Shown here in pieces: positions 26,387-35,681 of a stretch of 64,000 nt of DNA (position 1 is the first letter of the stretch; each line of letters starts with the position of its first letter). The stretch spans positions 1 to 64,000 of the forward strand of contig CAJTXN010000009.1 of assembly GCA_910583605.1 (NCBI GenBank), in the 5' to 3' direction. The translations under genes and the position numbers were made by a program. Below the pieces are notes generated by a model that was not told where the DNA came from, made no database searches, and saw nothing but the letters and a program-made list of their open reading frames with translations. This DNA comes from an uncultured Lachnospiraceae bacterium. GTDB lineage: Bacteria; Bacillota; Clostridia; Lachnospirales; Lachnospiraceae.

Positions 26387-27626
26387 TTAATAATTCCACA
26401 TAGTTAATTCTCATTTTATCCATGGAAGTTACTTTAAAGGAAAGAGAGTCAATTGTAATTTTGTCACCCGCAGTAGGCAGACGGTCAAGTTTTTCAATTA
26501 TGAGACCGCCTATGGAGTCATAGTCATCAGAAGAAAGATTAACACCAAGATAATCATTTAAATCGTCGATTTTCATCTGACCTTCTAAAATATATATATT
26601 TTCTGATATTTTTTTGATTGGTTCATCTTCGTCTAAATCGTATTCATCATGGATTTCACCAACAATTTCTTCCAACAGGTCTTCCAGTGTAATAAGGCCG
26701 GCGGTAACGCCGTATTCGTCCAGTACGATTACAATATTTACGGAAGTTTTTTTCATTTCCATCATCAGCTCGGATAATTTTTTTGATTCATATGTATAGA
26801 ATGCAGAGCGCAAATATTTTCTGACATCAAAGATTTCTTCCGGGTTATATAAAAGCAGGTCTTTCATATTAATGATACCAATAACATTATCAGTACTATC
26901 CTGATAGATAGGAATTCTGGTATACTTTTCGGAACGGAAGATTTTGATCAGTTCGTCATAAGTACTGTTAATGTCTGCCATAGTCATATCTATTTTTGGA
27001 ACCATGACATCAGAAGCGATAGCATCGCCAAAATCAAACACATTATTAATCATCTGCCGTTCTTCTTTTTCAATAATGCCTTCTTCGTGACTGACATCTA
27101 CGATGGTTCGCAGTTCTGTTTCTGTAATGGAGGCCATTTTTTTTGTAGGATCAATACCCATTAACCGCATAAAGAAATATGCCATTTTGTTAATGATAAA
27201 AATAGCCGGTGTCAGTAAAAACATTAATGAATATATAATTTTTGCATAGGCTAAGGATAATTTCAGAGCGTTCAGTGTTGCCAGCGATTTCGGTGTAATC
27301 TCACCAAAGATTAATACTACAATTGTCAGCAGTCCGGTGGCAAAACTAATGGCATATTGTCCGAATAAATTTTGTGCCAAAATAGTGGACAGAGCCGATG
27401 CAATGATATTCACCAGATTGTTGCCGATTAAAATCGCACTCAGCATTTTTCCCTGATTGTTTATAATTTTGTCTACAATAATTGCTTTTTTATTACCTTC
27501 CTCTATCATGGAACGAATGGTAATCTTGCTGACCGTTGTTAAAGCTGTTTCCGCAGAAGAGAAAAATGCGGATAAAATAATTAGAATTAATAATATGATT
27601 AGCATTGTTAAAGATGATGTACTCAA
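26373..27626 (-). CDS. CNNM/CorC-type transporter-associated protein (DUF21, CBS pair, CorC_HlyC)
   Basis: 417 residues from a TTG start at 27626 (GAGGT eight bases upstream); an ATG at 27605 is an alternative. The DUF21 membrane domain has four hydrophobic segments in residues 1-150 (FFSSAETALTTVSK, AILIGNNLVNIIASALSTIL). Two CBS motifs follow (MVPKIDMTMADI..., SVNIVIVLDEYGVTAGLITLEDLLEEIVGE), then the C-terminal CorC_HlyC domain (INEYLGV-like and LPTAGDKITID). The family is tied to Mg2+/Co2+ efflux and homeostasis and is often mislabelled hemolysin. Monocistronic; convergent overlap with the Tad-like operon. Confidence 0.92.
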   Translation of the reverse strand: MSTSSLTMLIILLILIILSAFFSSAETALTTVSKITIRSMIEEGNKKAIIVDKIINNQGKMLSAILIGNNLVNIIASALSTILAQNLFGQYAISFATGLLTIVVLIFGEITPKSLATLNALKLSLAYAKIIYSLMFLLTPAIFIINKMAYFFMRLMGIDPTKKMASITETELRTIVDVSHEEGIIEKEERQMINNVFDFGDAIASDVMVPKIDMTMADINSTYDELIKIFRSEKYTRIPIYQDSTDNVIGIINMKDLLLYNPEEIFDVRKYLRSAFYTYESKKLSELMMEMKKTSVNIVIVLDEYGVTAGLITLEDLLEEIVGEIHDEYDLDEDEPIKKISENIYILEGQMKIDDLNDYLGVNLSSDDYDSIGGLIIEKLDRLPTAGDKITIDSLSFKVTSMDKMRINYVELLINSK

Positions 27627-27811
27627 ATGTATTTACCTCAATTCTGTTTGTTTATAATAATAATGAAAGAATTTTACCTTAAAAATCTTTGGGTGTAAAG
27701 GGGTTCTGAAAAAAACGTGGAAAAAATTAAAAAATAAGCAGATAATTTACATATTTCCAAATCAGACAAATATATTTTAATATAGAATAAATTAGTAACA
27801 GGGAGAAGGGT

Positions 27812-28171
27812 ATGGTTAAGAATAATGTATTCAGAATTGTAAAAACGCTTGTTTGTACCTACATAACAACATTACTTATGTTACTTATCATGACATTGTT
27901 ATTTTATAAACTTCAGATTAATAACAGCAAAATTATGATAGGTGTTTATATTACATATGTATTGTCCAACTTTATCGGAGGCTTTATATTTGGAAAAATT
28001 GCCGGTCGAAAAAAATATTTATTTGGAATGATGGTAGGAGCCGTCTATTATTTGATATTGCTGCTGATTTCCGTAATAGTAATGAAAGAAGCAAATATTT
28101 TTACACCGGATTCCCTGTTTGCACTTTTGGCATGTGTAGGCGGAGGTATGTTAGGCGGAATGATTAGTTAG
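27812..28171 (+). CDS. TIGR04086-type four-helix membrane protein
   Basis: 119 residues; GGGAGAAGGG precedes the ATG. Four hydrophobic helices (about 15-35, 43-65, 72-92, 100-118) with the glycine-rich ends NFIGGFIFGKIAGRKKY and ACVGGGMLGGMIS, as in the small TIGR04086/YrzE-like family. No biochemical role is known. In many Clostridia it stands next to the SCIFF genes, as here. Confidence 0.8.
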   Translation: MVKNNVFRIVKTLVCTYITTLLMLLIMTLLFYKLQINNSKIMIGVYITYVLSNFIGGFIFGKIAGRKKYLFGMMVGAVYYLILLLISVIVMKEANIFTPDSLFALLACVGGGMLGGMIS

Positions 28172-28181
28172 AAAAAAAACT

Positions 28182-28209
28182 TTGAAATATTCATATTATG
28201 TGTTATAAT
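28182..28209 (+). promoter_or_regulatory. scfA promoter
   Basis: TTGAAA at 28182-28187 and TATAAT at 28204-28209, spacer 16, followed by a perfect AAAGGAGG at 28228-28235. Confidence 0.75.
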
Positions 28210-28242
28210 AATGCAAGCTAATGAATTAAAGGAGGATATTCC

Positions 28243-28383
28243 ATGAAACACGTAAAGACATTAAGTACAAAGACATTAAAAGATACCATGAAAAAGGGTG
28301 GCTGCGGAGAATGTCAGACATCCTGCCAGTCAGCATGTAAGACATCATGCACAGTTGGAAATCAGAGCTGCGAGAACAAATAA
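28243..28383 (+). CDS. scfA: SCIFF precursor peptide (six cysteines in forty-five residues)
   Basis: 46 residues starting MKHVKTLSTKTLKDTMKKGG, with six cysteines at 21, 24, 28, 32, 36 and 43 in a Gly/Gln/Ser/Ala-rich C-terminal half. The leader half carries the conserved KTLxTKTLKDTxK pattern. Family knowledge: nearly universal in Clostridia, modified by a radical SAM maturase that makes thioether bonds from Cys to Thr; the final biological role is unknown. The maturase gene follows after 115 bases. RBS AAAGGAGG, eight bases upstream. Confidence 0.96.
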   Translation: MKHVKTLSTKTLKDTMKKGGCGECQTSCQSACKTSCTVGNQSCENK

Positions 28384-28416
28384 AAATACAAAATTCAGTA
28401 TAAGAAGATAATTCTC

Positions 28417-28471
28417 ATAACAGAGCCGGTGCAGGGCGTTTGCAGAAAAATACAGGCACTGACTCTGTTAT
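28417..28471 (+). promoter_or_regulatory. intergenic hairpin between scfA and scfB
   Basis: ATAACAGAG (28417-28425) pairs with CTCTGTTAT (28463-28471), and GTGC/GCAC pair inside. No T-run follows. It may protect or partly terminate the scfA message so that peptide exceeds enzyme. Confidence 0.5.
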
Positions 28472-28498
28472 CGTGCGTTAGAAAGGTATGGTAGCAAA

Positions 28499-29866
28499 GT
28501 GATTCACCAATATAAGAATAATGGTTATAATATTGTTCTTGATGTAAACAGCGGTTCCGTGCATGTGGTTGATGATGTGGTCTATGATGTAATTCCGCTT
28601 TTTGAAGAAAATACCAGAGAACAGATTATAGACAAGCTGGGAACGGAATCAGGATATTCCGAAGAGTTGATAGCAGAAGCCATTGATGAAGTAACACAGT
28701 TAAAAGAACAGGAATTATTGTATACAGAGGATATATATCAAAATTATATAGCAGACTTTAAGAAAAGAAAAACAGTCGTAAAGGCATTGTGTCTTCATAT
28801 TGCCCATGATTGTAACCTGGCATGTAAATATTGCTTCGCGGAAGAGGGAGAATATCATGGCAGAAGGGCGCTTATGAGTTTTGAAGTGGGGAAAAAGGCA
28901 CTGGATTTCTTAATCAGGAATTCAGGAAACAGACGAAATCTGGAAGTTGATTTCTTCGGCGGAGAGCCCCTTATGAACTGGGAAGTGGTGAAAGATTTAG
29001 TACAATACGGTCGTTCCCGGGAAGAGAAATATAATAAAAAATTCAGGTTTACACTGACTACAAACGGTGTGCTGCTGAATGATGAAGTTATGGAATTTGT
29101 CAATCGGGAAATGTCAAATGTGGTTCTGAGTCTGGATGGACGGAAGGAAGTAAATGATAAAATGCGGCCGTTTCGTAACGGAACAGGCAGTTATGATTTA
29201 ATTGTCCCGAAATTTCAAAAACTGGCAGACAGCAGAAATCAGACAAATTATTATGTCAGGGGAACGTTTACACATGACAATCTTGACTTCTCTCAGGATG
29301 TGATACATTATGCCGATTTGGGATTTCAGCAGATGTCCATGGAACCGGTAGTAGGAGACGACAGCGAACCATATGCCATTCGGGAAGAAGATTTACCGAA
29401 AATAATGGAAGAATATGATACCCTGGCTAAGGAATTTATAAAACGTAAAAAAGAGGGAAGAGGATTTAACTTCTTTCATTTTATGATAGATTTGGAACAG
29501 GGGCCATGTGTGGCAAAACGGTTATCCGGCTGTGGTTCGGGAACCGAATATCTGGCGGTTACTCCCTGGGGAGATTTATATCCGTGTCATCAGTTTGTCG
29601 GCAGGGAAGACTTTTTATTAGGCAATGTGGATGAAGGTATTACAAGAACCGATATCTGCGATGAATTTAAAATGTGTAATGTATATGCAAAAGAAAAGTG
29701 CAGAAGCTGCTTTGCAAAATATTATTGTAGTGGTGGGTGCGCCGCTAATTCTTATCAGTTTCACGGTTCCATAACAGATGCATATGATATCGGCTGTGAA
29801 ATGGAAAGAAAAAGAGTTGAGTGTGCGATTATGATAAAAGCAGCTCTGGCGGAAGATTCAGAATAG
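28499..29866 (+). CDS. scfB: SCIFF peptide maturase, radical SAM/SPASM
   Basis: 455 residues from a GTG start at 28499 (MIHQYKNNGYNIVLDVNSG), the conserved family N-terminus, after AAAGG. Residues 1-90 form the peptide-recognition (RRE-like) part, then the radical SAM motif CNLACKYC (Cys105, 109, 112), the GGEP-like motif FFGGEPLMN, and the C-terminal SPASM domain with multiple cysteines (SGCGSGTEY, LYPCHQF, CRSCFAKYYCSGGC, GCEME). It installs thioether crosslinks in ScfA by a SAM radical mechanism using auxiliary iron-sulfur clusters. Located directly upstream of secDF. Confidence 0.95.
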   Translation: MIHQYKNNGYNIVLDVNSGSVHVVDDVVYDVIPLFEENTREQIIDKLGTESGYSEELIAEAIDEVTQLKEQELLYTEDIYQNYIADFKKRKTVVKALCLHIAHDCNLACKYCFAEEGEYHGRRALMSFEVGKKALDFLIRNSGNRRNLEVDFFGGEPLMNWEVVKDLVQYGRSREEKYNKKFRFTLTTNGVLLNDEVMEFVNREMSNVVLSLDGRKEVNDKMRPFRNGTGSYDLIVPKFQKLADSRNQTNYYVRGTFTHDNLDFSQDVIHYADLGFQQMSMEPVVGDDSEPYAIREEDLPKIMEEYDTLAKEFIKRKKEGRGFNFFHFMIDLEQGPCVAKRLSGCGSGTEYLAVTPWGDLYPCHQFVGREDFLLGNVDEGITRTDICDEFKMCNVYAKEKCRSCFAKYYCSGGCAANSYQFHGSITDAYDIGCEMERKRVECAIMIKAALAEDSE

Positions 29867-29977
29867 TAAGGTTAGTGCAGTTTCATTATAAAATGGAATC
29901 GCCTGTGAATAAAATAAAAGAAAGGATTATGTGCGAATCTCCTTCAGTAAGAAGTGCAGAATAGCATGGAGAAGAAA

Positions 29978-32191
29978 ATGAAGCTAAAGAAGAGTAACAG
30001 TATTGTTCTATTCATTCTTGCATTGCTCTGTATTGTATTTGTGGGTTATGTGGCAGGATTTGGTATAGGCAGTAAAAAAACAGGTTCAGCGGAAAATATT
30101 ATATTAGGATTGGATCTAAAGGGCGGAGTAAGTATTACTTATGAAATCCAGGATGAGAATTTTACAAAGGAACAGGTAAATGATACCGTATACAAATTGC
30201 AGCTCCGTGTTGCAAATTTCAGTACGGAATCAGAGGTATATAAAGAAGGTGACAACAGAATTACCGTTGATATACCCGGTCAGTATGATTCGGAATCCGT
30301 AATTTCGGAATTGGGTAAACCTGGTTCCCTGATGTTTGTTACGGAGGCAGATGAAGATTTTACCGGAGATGATACCTATCCGTTGTATGTAACGGAAAGC
30401 GGAAGCCGGTATAAAGTGTGGCTGACCGGTTCCGATGTTGCAGACGCCCAGGGCAGAGCCCAGACATCCAACAGTACCGGAGCATCCGAATACGTGGTGG
30501 CACTTGAGATGACTGAAGCCGGTACAAAGAAGTTTGCGGATGCCACAACAACCAATCTTGGAAAATCAATTTCCATTTTATATGATGATAAGATCATCAG
30601 TTCTCCGACCGTAGAAAGTGCCATTACGACAGGTGAAGCCGTTATTAATAAAATTGGTTCATTAGAAGAAGCAAATTCACTTGCTTCCACAATCCGTATC
30701 GGTTCCCTCAGTCTGGAACTGGAGGAGATCAGTTCAAAGGTTGTCAGTGCAAAGCTGGGAAATGATGCCATTGAGACAAGCCTTTTAGCCGGTCTTATCG
30801 GGTTAGCTGTAGTAATCTTATTTATGATGATCGTATACCGGATTCCGGGTATTGTGTCAGGTATTGCCCTTGCATTATATACCATATTAGAGTTACTGGT
30901 ATTAAACGGATTTGATTTAACACTGACTCTGCCAGGTATTGCAGGTATTATACTTTCCATCGGTATGGCAGTGGATGCCAATGTAATCATATATGCCCGT
31001 ATTAAAGAAGAACTGGCTTTGGGAAAGACAACGGAATCTGCCATTAAAGTAGGATTTAAGAAAGCAACTTCGGCAATTGTGGATGGTAATATTACCACCT
31101 TTATAGCCGCTTTGGTTCTGATGTGGAAAGGTACAGGTCCGGTACAGGGATTTGCAACAACACTTGCCATTGGTATTGTGCTATCCATGATTACGGCAAT
31201 GGTCGTATCCAGGGTTCTGGTAATTCTGTTCTACAATATGGGATTCAAAGACAAGAAATTCTACGGTATTCAGAAAGAACGAAAGACGGTTGATTTCCTG
31301 AGCAAGAAAGCAATATGGTTCAGTATATCCGTTATCTGTATTCTGGCGGGAGTTGCCGGTGTTGTATATAATGCTGCAAATGAGAACGGTGCCTTTAATT
31401 ACAGTATCGAATTTAAGGGCGGTACGGCTACTACATTGGAGTTTCCGGAGGATATCTCCATTGATGAATTCAATGATAAGATAAAACCGGAACTGGCTGA
31501 GATTATCGGTAGCAATGATATTCAGGGACAGAAAGAAACAGGTTCCAATAAATATACCATTAAGACTCCGGTTATAAAGGAAACGGAAACCCGGGAAGCA
31601 TTCAAGAAAAAACTGATTGATGATTTTGGTGCAATGGAAGACAGCTTTGAAGAAACCAATATCAGTTCCAGCGTCAGTAAGGAAATGCAGTCGGATGCCA
31701 TTATAGCGGTTACACTTGCAACGCTCTGTATGCTGGTGTATATCTGGTTTCGGTTTAAAAACCTTAAGTTTGCGGGAAGTGCTGTTATTGCATTGATCCA
31801 TGACGTATTGATAGTGCTCGGCTTTTATGCTTTATCCAGAACCACGGTTGGTACAACGTTTATTGCCTGTATGCTTACAATCGTAGGTTACTCCATCAAT
31901 GCAACCATTGTTATCTTTGACCGAATCAGGGAAAATCTTGCAGAGAAGGTAAATTCCAAGAAAATTGATTTAAAAGAAATTGTGAATGCAAGTATCACGC
32001 AGACACTTACAAGAAGTATTTATACATCTTTTACCACGTTTGTAATGGTATTTGTGCTTTTCATTCTGGGTGTATCTTCCATTCGTGAATTTGCACTGCC
32101 GATTATGGTGGGTATTCTGGCAGGCGGTTATTCTTCCGTATTTATTACAGGTTCTCTCTGGTATGTAATGTCTAAGAAGAAATATCAATAA
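29978..32191 (+). CDS. secDF: SecD-SecF fusion protein translocase subunit
   Basis: 737 residues from the ATG at 29978 (GGAG six bases upstream); an ATG at 29966 is possible, because an 11-codon ORF (29929-29964) ends one base before it. Two repeats of six membrane helices: the SecD half with LGLDLKGGVSITYE, a large P1 domain and the D4 motif GIILSIGMAVDANVIIYARIKEE, and the SecF half with YSIEFKGGTATTLEF and GYSINATIVIFDRIRENL. By family it uses proton motive force to pull secreted proteins across the membrane. The single-chain form is common in Firmicutes. The gene is followed by a terminator, then recJ. Confidence 0.96.
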   Translation: MKLKKSNSIVLFILALLCIVFVGYVAGFGIGSKKTGSAENIILGLDLKGGVSITYEIQDENFTKEQVNDTVYKLQLRVANFSTESEVYKEGDNRITVDIPGQYDSESVISELGKPGSLMFVTEADEDFTGDDTYPLYVTESGSRYKVWLTGSDVADAQGRAQTSNSTGASEYVVALEMTEAGTKKFADATTTNLGKSISILYDDKIISSPTVESAITTGEAVINKIGSLEEANSLASTIRIGSLSLELEEISSKVVSAKLGNDAIETSLLAGLIGLAVVILFMMIVYRIPGIVSGIALALYTILELLVLNGFDLTLTLPGIAGIILSIGMAVDANVIIYARIKEELALGKTTESAIKVGFKKATSAIVDGNITTFIAALVLMWKGTGPVQGFATTLAIGIVLSMITAMVVSRVLVILFYNMGFKDKKFYGIQKERKTVDFLSKKAIWFSISVICILAGVAGVVYNAANENGAFNYSIEFKGGTATTLEFPEDISIDEFNDKIKPELAEIIGSNDIQGQKETGSNKYTIKTPVIKETETREAFKKKLIDDFGAMEDSFEETNISSSVSKEMQSDAIIAVTLATLCMLVYIWFRFKNLKFAGSAVIALIHDVLIVLGFYALSRTTVGTTFIACMLTIVGYSINATIVIFDRIRENLAEKVNSKKIDLKEIVNASITQTLTRSIYTSFTTFVMVFVLFILGVSSIREFALPIMVGILAGGYSSVFITGSLWYVMSKKKYQ

Positions 32192-32200
32192 AAAAAAAGT

Positions 32201-32258
32201 AAAGCCATCGTAACAGAGGTCATGGTATTCAGTGTCATGGCTTATACGGTGGCTTTTT
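32201..32258 (+). terminator. terminator after secDF
   Basis: AAAGCCATCGTA (32201-32212) pairs with TACGGTGGCTTT (32245-32256, one G-T), followed by Ts. The long loop (about 32 bases) contains a small repeat of TCATGG. Confidence 0.7.
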
Positions 32259-32294
32259 CTGTATGTATTGAAGACCGGAAAGAAAGGATTACAC

Positions 32295-34121
32295 ATGGAG
32301 ATTCAGGAAATTTGGCGAGTACAGGGGAAAAAAGCGGATTTTGAAGAATTGGGGAAAATATTTGGCATTTCGCCCGTAACGGCAAGGATTATTCGAAACA
32401 GAAATCATAGAACCATGGAAGAGTATAATGAGTATCTCAGAGGAAATATTCAGGATATGAAATCACCGTTTCTGCTTAAGGATATGCATAAGGCCGTGAA
32501 TATGATTTATAATGCTATTGTATCAGGAAAACGAATCCGGGTCATCGGCGATTATGATATTGACGGAGTCTGCTCCGGATATATTTTAACGGACCTGCTG
32601 AAAACCATAGGCGCCAATGCGGATTTTGATGTGCCTGACCGGATAAAGGACGGATATGGGTTAAATGAGAGACTGATAAAACAGTCCTTTGACGATGGTA
32701 TACAGATGATCATTACCTGTGATAACGGCATTGCCGCAGAATTACCTGTTGAATATGCAAAAAGTCTGGGAATGCAGGTAATCATAACCGACCATCATGA
32801 GGTGCCGTTTATAGATGAGGGAGATAAAAGAAGCTTTATATTGCCCGGGGCAGATGCTGTAGTAAATCCTAAACAGGAAGATTGCGAGTATCCCTTCAAA
32901 GATTTATGCGGGGCGGGAGTGGTACTGAAGCTTGTGATTGCATTGCTGGAATATATAAAAGAACAGAATAACGGAAAAGAAGGCGGCAGACTGAAATCGG
33001 AACCGGGTGAAGAGAGATTAAGAAATTATTTTGTATTTGCAGCAATAGCAACTGTTGGAGATATTGTAGAACTAACAGGAGAGAACAGGATTTTGGTTCA
33101 GTATGGCCTGGCAAATATAAAAAAAACCAATAACCCCGGATTGCAGGCGCTGATTGCCGTAAATCATCTGGAGGAAAAAGAAATAACGTCATATCATATC
33201 GGTTTTATTCTTGGACCATGTATCAATGCCGGGGGACGTCTGGAGACTGCAAGACTGGCTTTTCAACTGTTTATGGCCGAAAACCGGACAATTGCAGAGG
33301 AACTGGCGGCAGAATTGAAAGATATTAACGAATTACGGAAAAACATGACCATTGAATTCACGGAGAAAGCCATAAAACAAATCGAAACTTCCGGTGAGCT
33401 GCAGAAGGACAGGGTATTAGTGCTGTATCTGAACCAGTGTCATGAGTCTCTGGCAGGCATTATTGCCGGAAGACTTCGGGAAAAGTATAACAAACCGGTA
33501 TTTGTGATCACGGATTCTGCAGATGGAGCCAAAGGTTCCGGCCGCTCCATAGAGGGCTATCATATGTTTGATAATCTTGTTATGACCAATGCAGCCGCCC
33601 GATGCTTAAGCAAATTCGGAGGGCACAGCATGGCGGCCGGTCTGTCGCTGCCAAGAGAGAGTATAGAACTTTTCCGCCGGACGCTTAATGAAACCTGTAA
33701 CCTTACGGAAGAAATGATGGCAAGAAAAATATGGATTGATGTTGCGCTGCCCTTTGAACATATTTCCGAACGGCTGATTGATGAATTGAAACTGTTGGAA
33801 CCCTTTGGAAAAGGAAATGAAAAACCTGTATTTGCGGATAAGATTGCAGCCATAAACCGGCTGCAGGTCAGAGGAAAAAATAAAAATGTAATTATGATGA
33901 ATGTTACCAATGCAAACGGTACACAGATGGAAGCGGTTCTGTTTGAAAACGAAGAGGAATTCCGGCAGGGTCTTCTGAAGAAATATCCGGAAAACCAGAT
34001 TGACGGCCTGTTTCATGGTTATAATAGTAATATTCAGTTATCGGTCATTTACTATCCGGAACTCAATGAATATAACGGGTTAAAAAATATTAGAGTTGTG
34101 ATAAAAAGATACCTATGTTAA
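32295..34121 (+). CDS. recJ: single-stranded-DNA-specific exonuclease RecJ
   Basis: 608 residues from the ATG at 32295, six bases after AAAGGA. It degrades single-stranded DNA 5' to 3' in recombinational and mismatch repair. DHH-superfamily motifs are complete: RVIGDYDIDGVCSGYIL, CDNGIAA, ITDHHEVP, the DHHA1 motif CINAGGR and later KGSGRSIEGYHMFDNL with GGHSMAAGLSL. The C-terminal OB-like domain is present (KPVFADKIAAINRLQVRGKN). The length suits the standard enzyme. Its usual neighbours secDF and apt flank it. Confidence 0.95.
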   Translation: MEIQEIWRVQGKKADFEELGKIFGISPVTARIIRNRNHRTMEEYNEYLRGNIQDMKSPFLLKDMHKAVNMIYNAIVSGKRIRVIGDYDIDGVCSGYILTDLLKTIGANADFDVPDRIKDGYGLNERLIKQSFDDGIQMIITCDNGIAAELPVEYAKSLGMQVIITDHHEVPFIDEGDKRSFILPGADAVVNPKQEDCEYPFKDLCGAGVVLKLVIALLEYIKEQNNGKEGGRLKSEPGEERLRNYFVFAAIATVGDIVELTGENRILVQYGLANIKKTNNPGLQALIAVNHLEEKEITSYHIGFILGPCINAGGRLETARLAFQLFMAENRTIAEELAAELKDINELRKNMTIEFTEKAIKQIETSGELQKDRVLVLYLNQCHESLAGIIAGRLREKYNKPVFVITDSADGAKGSGRSIEGYHMFDNLVMTNAAARCLSKFGGHSMAAGLSLPRESIELFRRTLNETCNLTEEMMARKIWIDVALPFEHISERLIDELKLLEPFGKGNEKPVFADKIAAINRLQVRGKNKNVIMMNVTNANGTQMEAVLFENEEEFRQGLLKKYPENQIDGLFHGYNSNIQLSVIYYPELNEYNGLKNIRVVIKRYLC

Positions 34122-34155
34122 AATAAACGTATCTATATTAAAGGAGTGCATAAGG

Positions 34156-34275
34156 TTGAAAGAAATTATCAAAGAGAAAGGAAAATTGCAAAATGCCCAT
34201 CTTTCAACCGGTCTATTTGGGCAGTATCACAGGCAAGCCTGTGATATGCATGGGAACAAAAATGAAGAAGATTGA
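34156..34275 (+). CDS. possible 39-codon leader ORF before apt
   Basis: TTG at 34156 lies nine bases after AAGGAG (34141-34146) and opens 39 codons (MKEIIKEKGKLQNAHLSTGL...) ending at 34275, 14 bases inside apt. A perfect 10-bp hairpin (34225-34234 with 34237-34246, two-base loop) sits in its second half, just before the apt start. Translation of this ORF would melt the hairpin and deliver ribosomes to apt. Whether the peptide itself matters is unknown. Confidence 0.3.
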   Translation: MKEIIKEKGKLQNAHLSTGLFGQYHRQACDMHGNKNEED

Positions 34276-34786
34276 TGAGTATGTAAGAAGTATCACTAAC
34301 TTTCCACAGGAAGGTATTATTTTCCGTGATGTTACCTCGGTTTTGCAGGATGCAGACGGGTTGCATCTGGCGATTGATTTAATGCAGAATAGTATTCAGG
34401 ATGTAGAGTTTGATGTAATCGTGGGTCCGGAATCCAGAGGATTTATTTTTGGAGTGCCGATTGCCTATAATCTACATAAGCCTTTTGTTCCGATCCGTAA
34501 AAAGGGAAAACTGCCATGTGAAACCATAGAGCGGGAATATGAGCTGGAATATGGTACAGCCATTATTGAAATGCACAGGGATGCCATCCAGCCGGGACAA
34601 AAAGTTATAATCGTTGATGACCTGATTGCCACAGGAGGTACCACGGAAGCGATTATTCAGTTGATTGAAGAAGTGGGTGGAGAAGTAGCAGCGATTTGCT
34701 TTTTAATGGAACTGGAAGGTTTAAAAGGAAGGGAAAAGTTAAAGGGATACCGGGTGGAATCGGTGATTAAATATGAGGGAAATTAA
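34262..34786 (+). CDS. apt: adenine phosphoribosyltransferase
   Basis: 174 residues from the ATG at 34262 (MKKIDEYVRSITNFPQEGIIFRD...), the normal Apt length and start; the nearest ribosome site is weak (GGGA) and lies beside a hairpin. It joins adenine and PRPP to AMP in salvage. Landmarks: FPxEGIIFRDVT, the flexible-loop ESRGFIFG, IRKKGKLP, and the PRPP loop VIIVDDLIATGGTTEA. In many Clostridia relA follows directly; here the next gene is convergent and unrelated. Confidence 0.95.
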   Translation: MKKIDEYVRSITNFPQEGIIFRDVTSVLQDADGLHLAIDLMQNSIQDVEFDVIVGPESRGFIFGVPIAYNLHKPFVPIRKKGKLPCETIEREYELEYGTAIIEMHRDAIQPGQKVIIVDDLIATGGTTEAIIQLIEEVGGEVAAICFLMELEGLKGREKLKGYRVESVIKYEGN

Positions 34787-34802
34787 ACAGGATTTAAAGA
34801 AA

Positions 34803-34831
34803 AGCTGCTGATTGCAGGACAGTCAGCAGCT
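34803..34831. terminator. bidirectional terminator between apt and the PHP gene
   Basis: AGCTGCTGA (34803-34811) pairs with TCAGCAGCT (34823-34831). On the minus strand a TTTTCTTT run follows, and the stop codon of the PHP gene lies in the stem. Confidence 0.7.
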
Positions 34832-35681
34832 ATAAAATATGTTCCAGCAGTTCGGGGGAAATCCGCATATTTCCGTATCCCACGCCTAAATCCAGTGTGG
34901 GTTTTGCGGTACCGTGAAAATCCGTTCCGCCGGTAATAAATAAATCGTATTTTTTTGCCAGTTGTTTCATTCGGGATTCATCGTCCCATTTATTGGAAGA
35001 GTAGATTGCTTCAATGCCCTGTAAACCTGCCGGTTTTAACAGGGATACCAGATTTTCCAATTCTCTCAAGGTAAGTTTATATAACAGGGGATGGGCAAGA
35101 ACCGGTTTTCCTTCTGCTTTTAAGATTATCTCAACCGCATCGGTAACGGATACTTTGGTTCTTGGAACATAACACAGGCAGCCCGGATTCAGGTACTTAT
35201 GAAAAGCAACGTCTTTATCCTTTACATATCCGCCTTCTACCATAAGAATTGCATAGTGGGCTCTGGTGATCACCGCATTTCCGAAGCGTTTTTTAATTCC
35301 TTCCGGAGTAATATTGAATCCGTTGAGATTTAACAGCTCAATCATTTTTTGATTTCTTGCGAATCTGGTTTTTTGAAACTGTTCCAGCTGCTTCAGAAAA
35401 TCGGGATTGGTATGGTTAATGTTCAGTCCAAGGATATGAATATCTTTTCCTTCATACTCCGCAGATAATTCAATCCCGGGAATCACCTGCAATATGGTCT
35501 GTCCGGCTGCAGTGTTGATACGTCCGGCTTCTTTCATGGCTTCTTCTATTCCGGCTGTGGTATCATGGTCCGTCAGTGCAAAGGCACATAAATCTTTAAC
35601 AATTGCATAATTAACAAGTTCGGATGGCGTTAAAGAGCCATCCGAAGCTGTTGAATGTACATGTAAATCAATATATTTCAT
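34830..35681 (-). CDS. PHP-domain phosphoesterase
   Basis: 283 residues. PHP metal-binding motifs in order: DLHVHSTASDGSLTP, ALTDHDTTAG, IPGIELSAEY and the late PVLAHPLLY and TGGTDFHGTAKP. This matches the RNase AM/3',5'-nucleoside bisphosphate phosphatase branch (YciV-like), cytoplasmic hydrolases of short RNA or pAp. The substrate in this organism is not proven. Its ATG overlaps the stop of the ABC-F gene (TAATG), so it is translated by coupling in a two-gene operon. Confidence 0.88.
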   Translation of the reverse strand: MKYIDLHVHSTASDGSLTPSELVNYAIVKDLCAFALTDHDTTAGIEEAMKEAGRINTAAGQTILQVIPGIELSAEYEGKDIHILGLNINHTNPDFLKQLEQFQKTRFARNQKMIELLNLNGFNITPEGIKKRFGNAVITRAHYAILMVEGGYVKDKDVAFHKYLNPGCLCYVPRTKVSVTDAVEIILKAEGKPVLAHPLLYKLTLRELENLVSLLKPAGLQGIEAIYSSNKWDDESRMKQLAKKYDLFITGGTDFHGTAKPTLDLGVGYGNMRISPELLEHIL

